Assembly (NCBI GenBank): GCA_937958285.1
Contig: CALFXQ010000302.1
Location: forward strand, 1-15,180
Direction of reading: 5' to 3'
DNA: 15,180 nt
From: an uncultured Fusibacter sp.
Lineage (GTDB): Bacteria > Bacillota > Clostridia > Peptostreptococcales > Acidaminobacteraceae
Position numbers and translations under genes: made by a program. Positions within the stretch are counted from its first letter, which is position 1. Every line of letters starts with the position of its first letter. Shown in pieces: positions 13,615 through 15,180 of this stretch. The notes under the pieces are model-generated. The model saw only the letters and a list, made by a program, of their open reading frames with translations. It was not told the DNA's origin and did not search any database.

Positions 13615-14688
13615 TTAGGCCTCCTCGTTAGTTAGATTAAAGGTGTCAACCACAAAGTCGAGAATTTCATGCTCCGTTGGCAGCATGCCGCCTTGACGGC
13701 GATACAAGTAAACTGGCTTTTTACATTTTGTGGCCAATTGTACGTCTTCTATCATTTGTCCAGTGTTAAGCTCTACTGTTACAATGCCCTTTAGGTTGTC
13801 GAGGATGGGCTCGAAGGCTTTTTTAGGGAAAGGCCATAGTGTAATTGGGCGAATTAAGCCGAGCTTAATGCCCTGAGCTCTGGCGTTAAGAACGGTGCTC
13901 TTGCTGATGCGGCCTGTAGTGCCATAGCTTACAATGAGGTATTCTGCATCTTCAGCGTGGAAGCTTTCCCAGCGCTGTTCTGTTTCTTCGATGTGCTTGT
14001 ACTTTTCTTCCCATTTGAGGTTGTTGGCCTCGCCGATTTCGTTGGTGAGGGAATAGCTGGCAAGTACGCGTTTTTCGCGGCCTTTTGCGCCGTCTACAAC
14101 CCAGCTGCGATCGAGTTCTGGCTGTTCTGGTCGCGGTTTAAGCCAAACAGGTTCCATAGTTTGTCCTAAAAAGCCGTCTGTATGGAGAATTACTGGATTT
14201 CTGTGCTTATCTGCTAAGTCGAAGGCGTCCATTGTAAAGTCGTAGAGTTCTTGCGCTTTAGAAGGTGCGAGTACGATGGTGCGGTAGTCGCCGTGGCCGC
14301 CGCCGCGTGTGGATTGGAAATAGTCGGATTGAGCTGGACCGAGGCCGCCAAGACCAGGGCCGCAGCGGTTCACGTTGACGATGACCATGGGCAGTTCTAC
14401 AGCAGCTGCATAGGAGATGCCCTCTTGTTTGAGGCTGACCCCAGGGCTAGAGGAGGCTGTCATGACGCGGTTGCCCGTACAAGCTGCACCGTAGCACATG
14501 TAAATGGCGCCAATTTCGTCTTCCGCTTGTAGCACTGTGCCGCCGCGCTTTGGAAATTGTGCCGAAAGGTATTCTACAACTTCTGTTGAAGGCGTAATGG
14601 GGTATCCGAAAAACAACCCGCAGCCTGCTCTAATCGCAGCTTCGCCAATAATCTCATTGCCTTTTAAGAGCTTTCTTTCAAGAGCCAT
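13615..14688 (-). CDS. vorB: 2-oxoacid:ferredoxin oxidoreductase, alpha subunit (VorB-like)
   Basis: 357-aa alpha subunit. KGNEIIGEAAIRAGCGLFFGYPITPSTEVVEYL is the start of the pyrimidine-binding domain (GYPITPSTE), followed by the E-D-E region (LQAEDEIGAIYM), SSSPGVSLKQEG, and GLGGLGPAQSDYFQS with GGGHGDYR. The C-terminal part (YLIVSYGTTGRISK, then LIRPITLWPFP) matches transketolase C-like domain II. It lacks fused beta or gamma modules. Proteins of this type in Clostridia are usually called VorB, 3-methyl-2-oxobutanoate dehydrogenase, but KorA (2-oxoglutarate) is equally compatible. GGAGG at 14698-14694 overlaps the ferredoxin stop codon, showing coupling within the operon delta-alpha-beta-gamma. 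Confidence 0.92.
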   Translation of the reverse strand: MALERKLLKGNEIIGEAAIRAGCGLFFGYPITPSTEVVEYLSAQFPKRGGTVLQAEDEIGAIYMCYGAACTGNRVMTASSSPGVSLKQEGISYAAAVELPMVIVNVNRCGPGLGGLGPAQSDYFQSTRGGGHGDYRTIVLAPSKAQELYDFTMDAFDLADKHRNPVILHTDGFLGQTMEPVWLKPRPEQPELDRSWVVDGAKGREKRVLASYSLTNEIGEANNLKWEEKYKHIEETEQRWESFHAEDAEYLIVSYGTTGRISKSTVLNARAQGIKLGLIRPITLWPFPKKAFEPILDNLKGIVTVELNTGQMIEDVQLATKCKKPVYLYRRQGGMLPTEHEILDFVVDTFNLTNEEA

Positions 14689-14697
14689 GGTTTCCTC

Positions 14698-14910
14698 CTA
14701 GCGCTTTTCTTTGTAGACTTCGATAGCCACATCTGGACACATGGTCGCGCAGAGGGCACAGCTAATACACTTTTCTTGATCGATACAAATCGCTGTAAAG
14801 TAGCCCTTCTTATTGGCCTTATCGCCAATGGCTAAAATCTTCTTTGGGCAAATGTCGATACATAGCCCACAGCTTTTACAGTATTCCTCTAAAATATGCA
14901 CTTTTGTCAA
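14698..14910 (-). CDS. Ferredoxin-like delta subunit, two [4Fe-4S] clusters, TTG start
   Basis: 70-aa protein with two CxxCxxCxxxCP motifs: CKSCGLCIDICP and CISCALCATMCP, the bacterial-type 2[4Fe-4S] ferredoxin fold. As the first gene of the oxidoreductase operon it should be the delta subunit that relays electrons from the TPP site to external ferredoxin. No ATG is available before the first cysteine; the start is TTG at 14910-14908, supported by AAGGAGG whose GGAGG is at 14921-14917, six bases upstream. A TTG start may lower its translation relative to alpha. Confidence 0.93.
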   Translation of the reverse strand: MTKVHILEEYCKSCGLCIDICPKKILAIGDKANKKGYFTAICIDQEKCISCALCATMCPDVAIEVYKEKR

Positions 14911-15012
14911 GGTTAACCTCCTTTAGTTTGGCAAACGATTTCCACAAGAGCGATAAATATGCGCCTTAGCGCTTGTTAAAATTGTTGAACACTTACAATT
15001 TTTTATGACTCT

Positions 15013-15041
15013 ATTGTATAAGGAATTGAAGGAGACGTAAA
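15013..15041 (-). promoter_or_regulatory. Probable promoter of the oxidoreductase operon
   Basis: Minus strand: TTTACG (15041-15036), 17-base spacer, TACAAT (15018-15013). The -10 differs from consensus at one position; the -35 is moderate. It would give a leader of about 95 bases before the TTG start. The leader contains a possible stem (ACAAGCG near 14980 with CGCTCTTGT near 14950); no known riboswitch class is recognised. Confidence 0.5.
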
Positions 15042-15074
15042 ATAGCGGAAAGATATATCAGTTATCAGTTTTGC

Positions 15075-15180
15075 TTATATGTCTTGTTTTCTAATTCCCA
15101 TCCATGATAAAATTAAGGCACCCTTTAAAAAGTCATAACTGGAGAAGCCGTGCTCGTTCTTTCGCGAGCGTCCTCGGCCA
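15075..15180 (-). CDS. Possible C-terminal end of an unidentified gene
   Basis: A minus-strand frame enters from the right edge and stops at TAA (15077-15075), giving about 34 residues ending FSSYDFLKGALILSWMGIRKQDI. The composition is protein-like and the direction agrees with the downstream oxidoreductase operon, but so short a frame can arise by chance and I do not recognise the sequence. The overlapping plus strand is also open from ATG 15103 to the edge but lacks a ribosome binding site. Confidence 0.3.
   Translation of the reverse strand, partial: GRGRSRKNEHGFSSYDFLKGALILSWMGIRKQDI

Noticed and set aside
12890..14701. Open frames antisense to the oxidoreductase genes
   Set aside because: All lie opposite recognised subunits with intact motifs and look like compositional shadows.
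15152..15169. Small hairpin GCTCG...CGAGC near the right edge
   Set aside because: Five base pairs without a T-run; too weak to call, and it lies within a possible coding frame.

Overview
The window looks like an anaerobic Firmicute, most likely of class Clostridia. Evidence is strong AGGAGG-type ribosome binding sites on nearly every gene, a T-box leader on a prolyl-tRNA synthetase gene, a four-subunit ferredoxin-dependent 2-oxoacid oxidoreductase, a YesM-like sensor kinase start and an MsmX/UgpC-type ABC ATPase. I cannot name the genus from sequence alone.

Layout, left to right. (1) 1-483, minus: N-terminal part of a membrane sensor resembling YesM-type histidine kinases, cut by the window edge, with a near-consensus promoter. 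(2) 656-2920, plus: a stand-alone sugar-ABC ATPase (368 aa) followed by a CdaR/PucR-like regulator, ending in a long palindrome that can act as a terminator. (3) 3138-5221, minus: proS with a complete T-box leader (promoter, AGGGTGGTACCGCG box, terminator hairpin). (4) 5316-9222, plus: a two-gene signalling operon, a Cache-PAS-GGDEF diguanylate cyclase overlapping a soluble TPR-histidine kinase. Three identical 24-bp perfect palindromes lie before, between and after these two genes; the middle one is inside coding sequence. (5) 9281-12040, plus: a tightly packed four-gene operon (TetR regulator, SAM methyltransferase, QueG-like double [4Fe-4S] protein, DJ-1/PfpI protein) behind a perfect 35-bp palindrome, the probable operator. 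(6) 12038-12314: a non-coding, nested inverted-repeat element with TA at both ends, MITE-like. (7) 12324-14910, minus: 2-oxoacid:ferredoxin oxidoreductase in the order delta-alpha-beta-gamma, with a recognisable promoter upstream. (8) 15075-15180: possible C-terminal end of another minus-strand gene.

How the parts relate. The oxidoreductase genes form one translationally coupled unit oxidising a branched-chain 2-oxoacid or 2-oxoglutarate to an acyl-CoA with reduction of ferredoxin. The diguanylate cyclase and TPR kinase are translationally coupled, suggesting one signalling pathway with an output elsewhere in the genome. The TetR operon looks like an inducible cassette of unknown substrate and is the best candidate here for an undescribed system. 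The intergenic spaces carry at least three kinds of palindromic repeat (24-bp GGTGCCACCC type, AGGGTGTCCCC-ended hairpins, and the 277-bp nested element), which is unusually rich for 15 kb.
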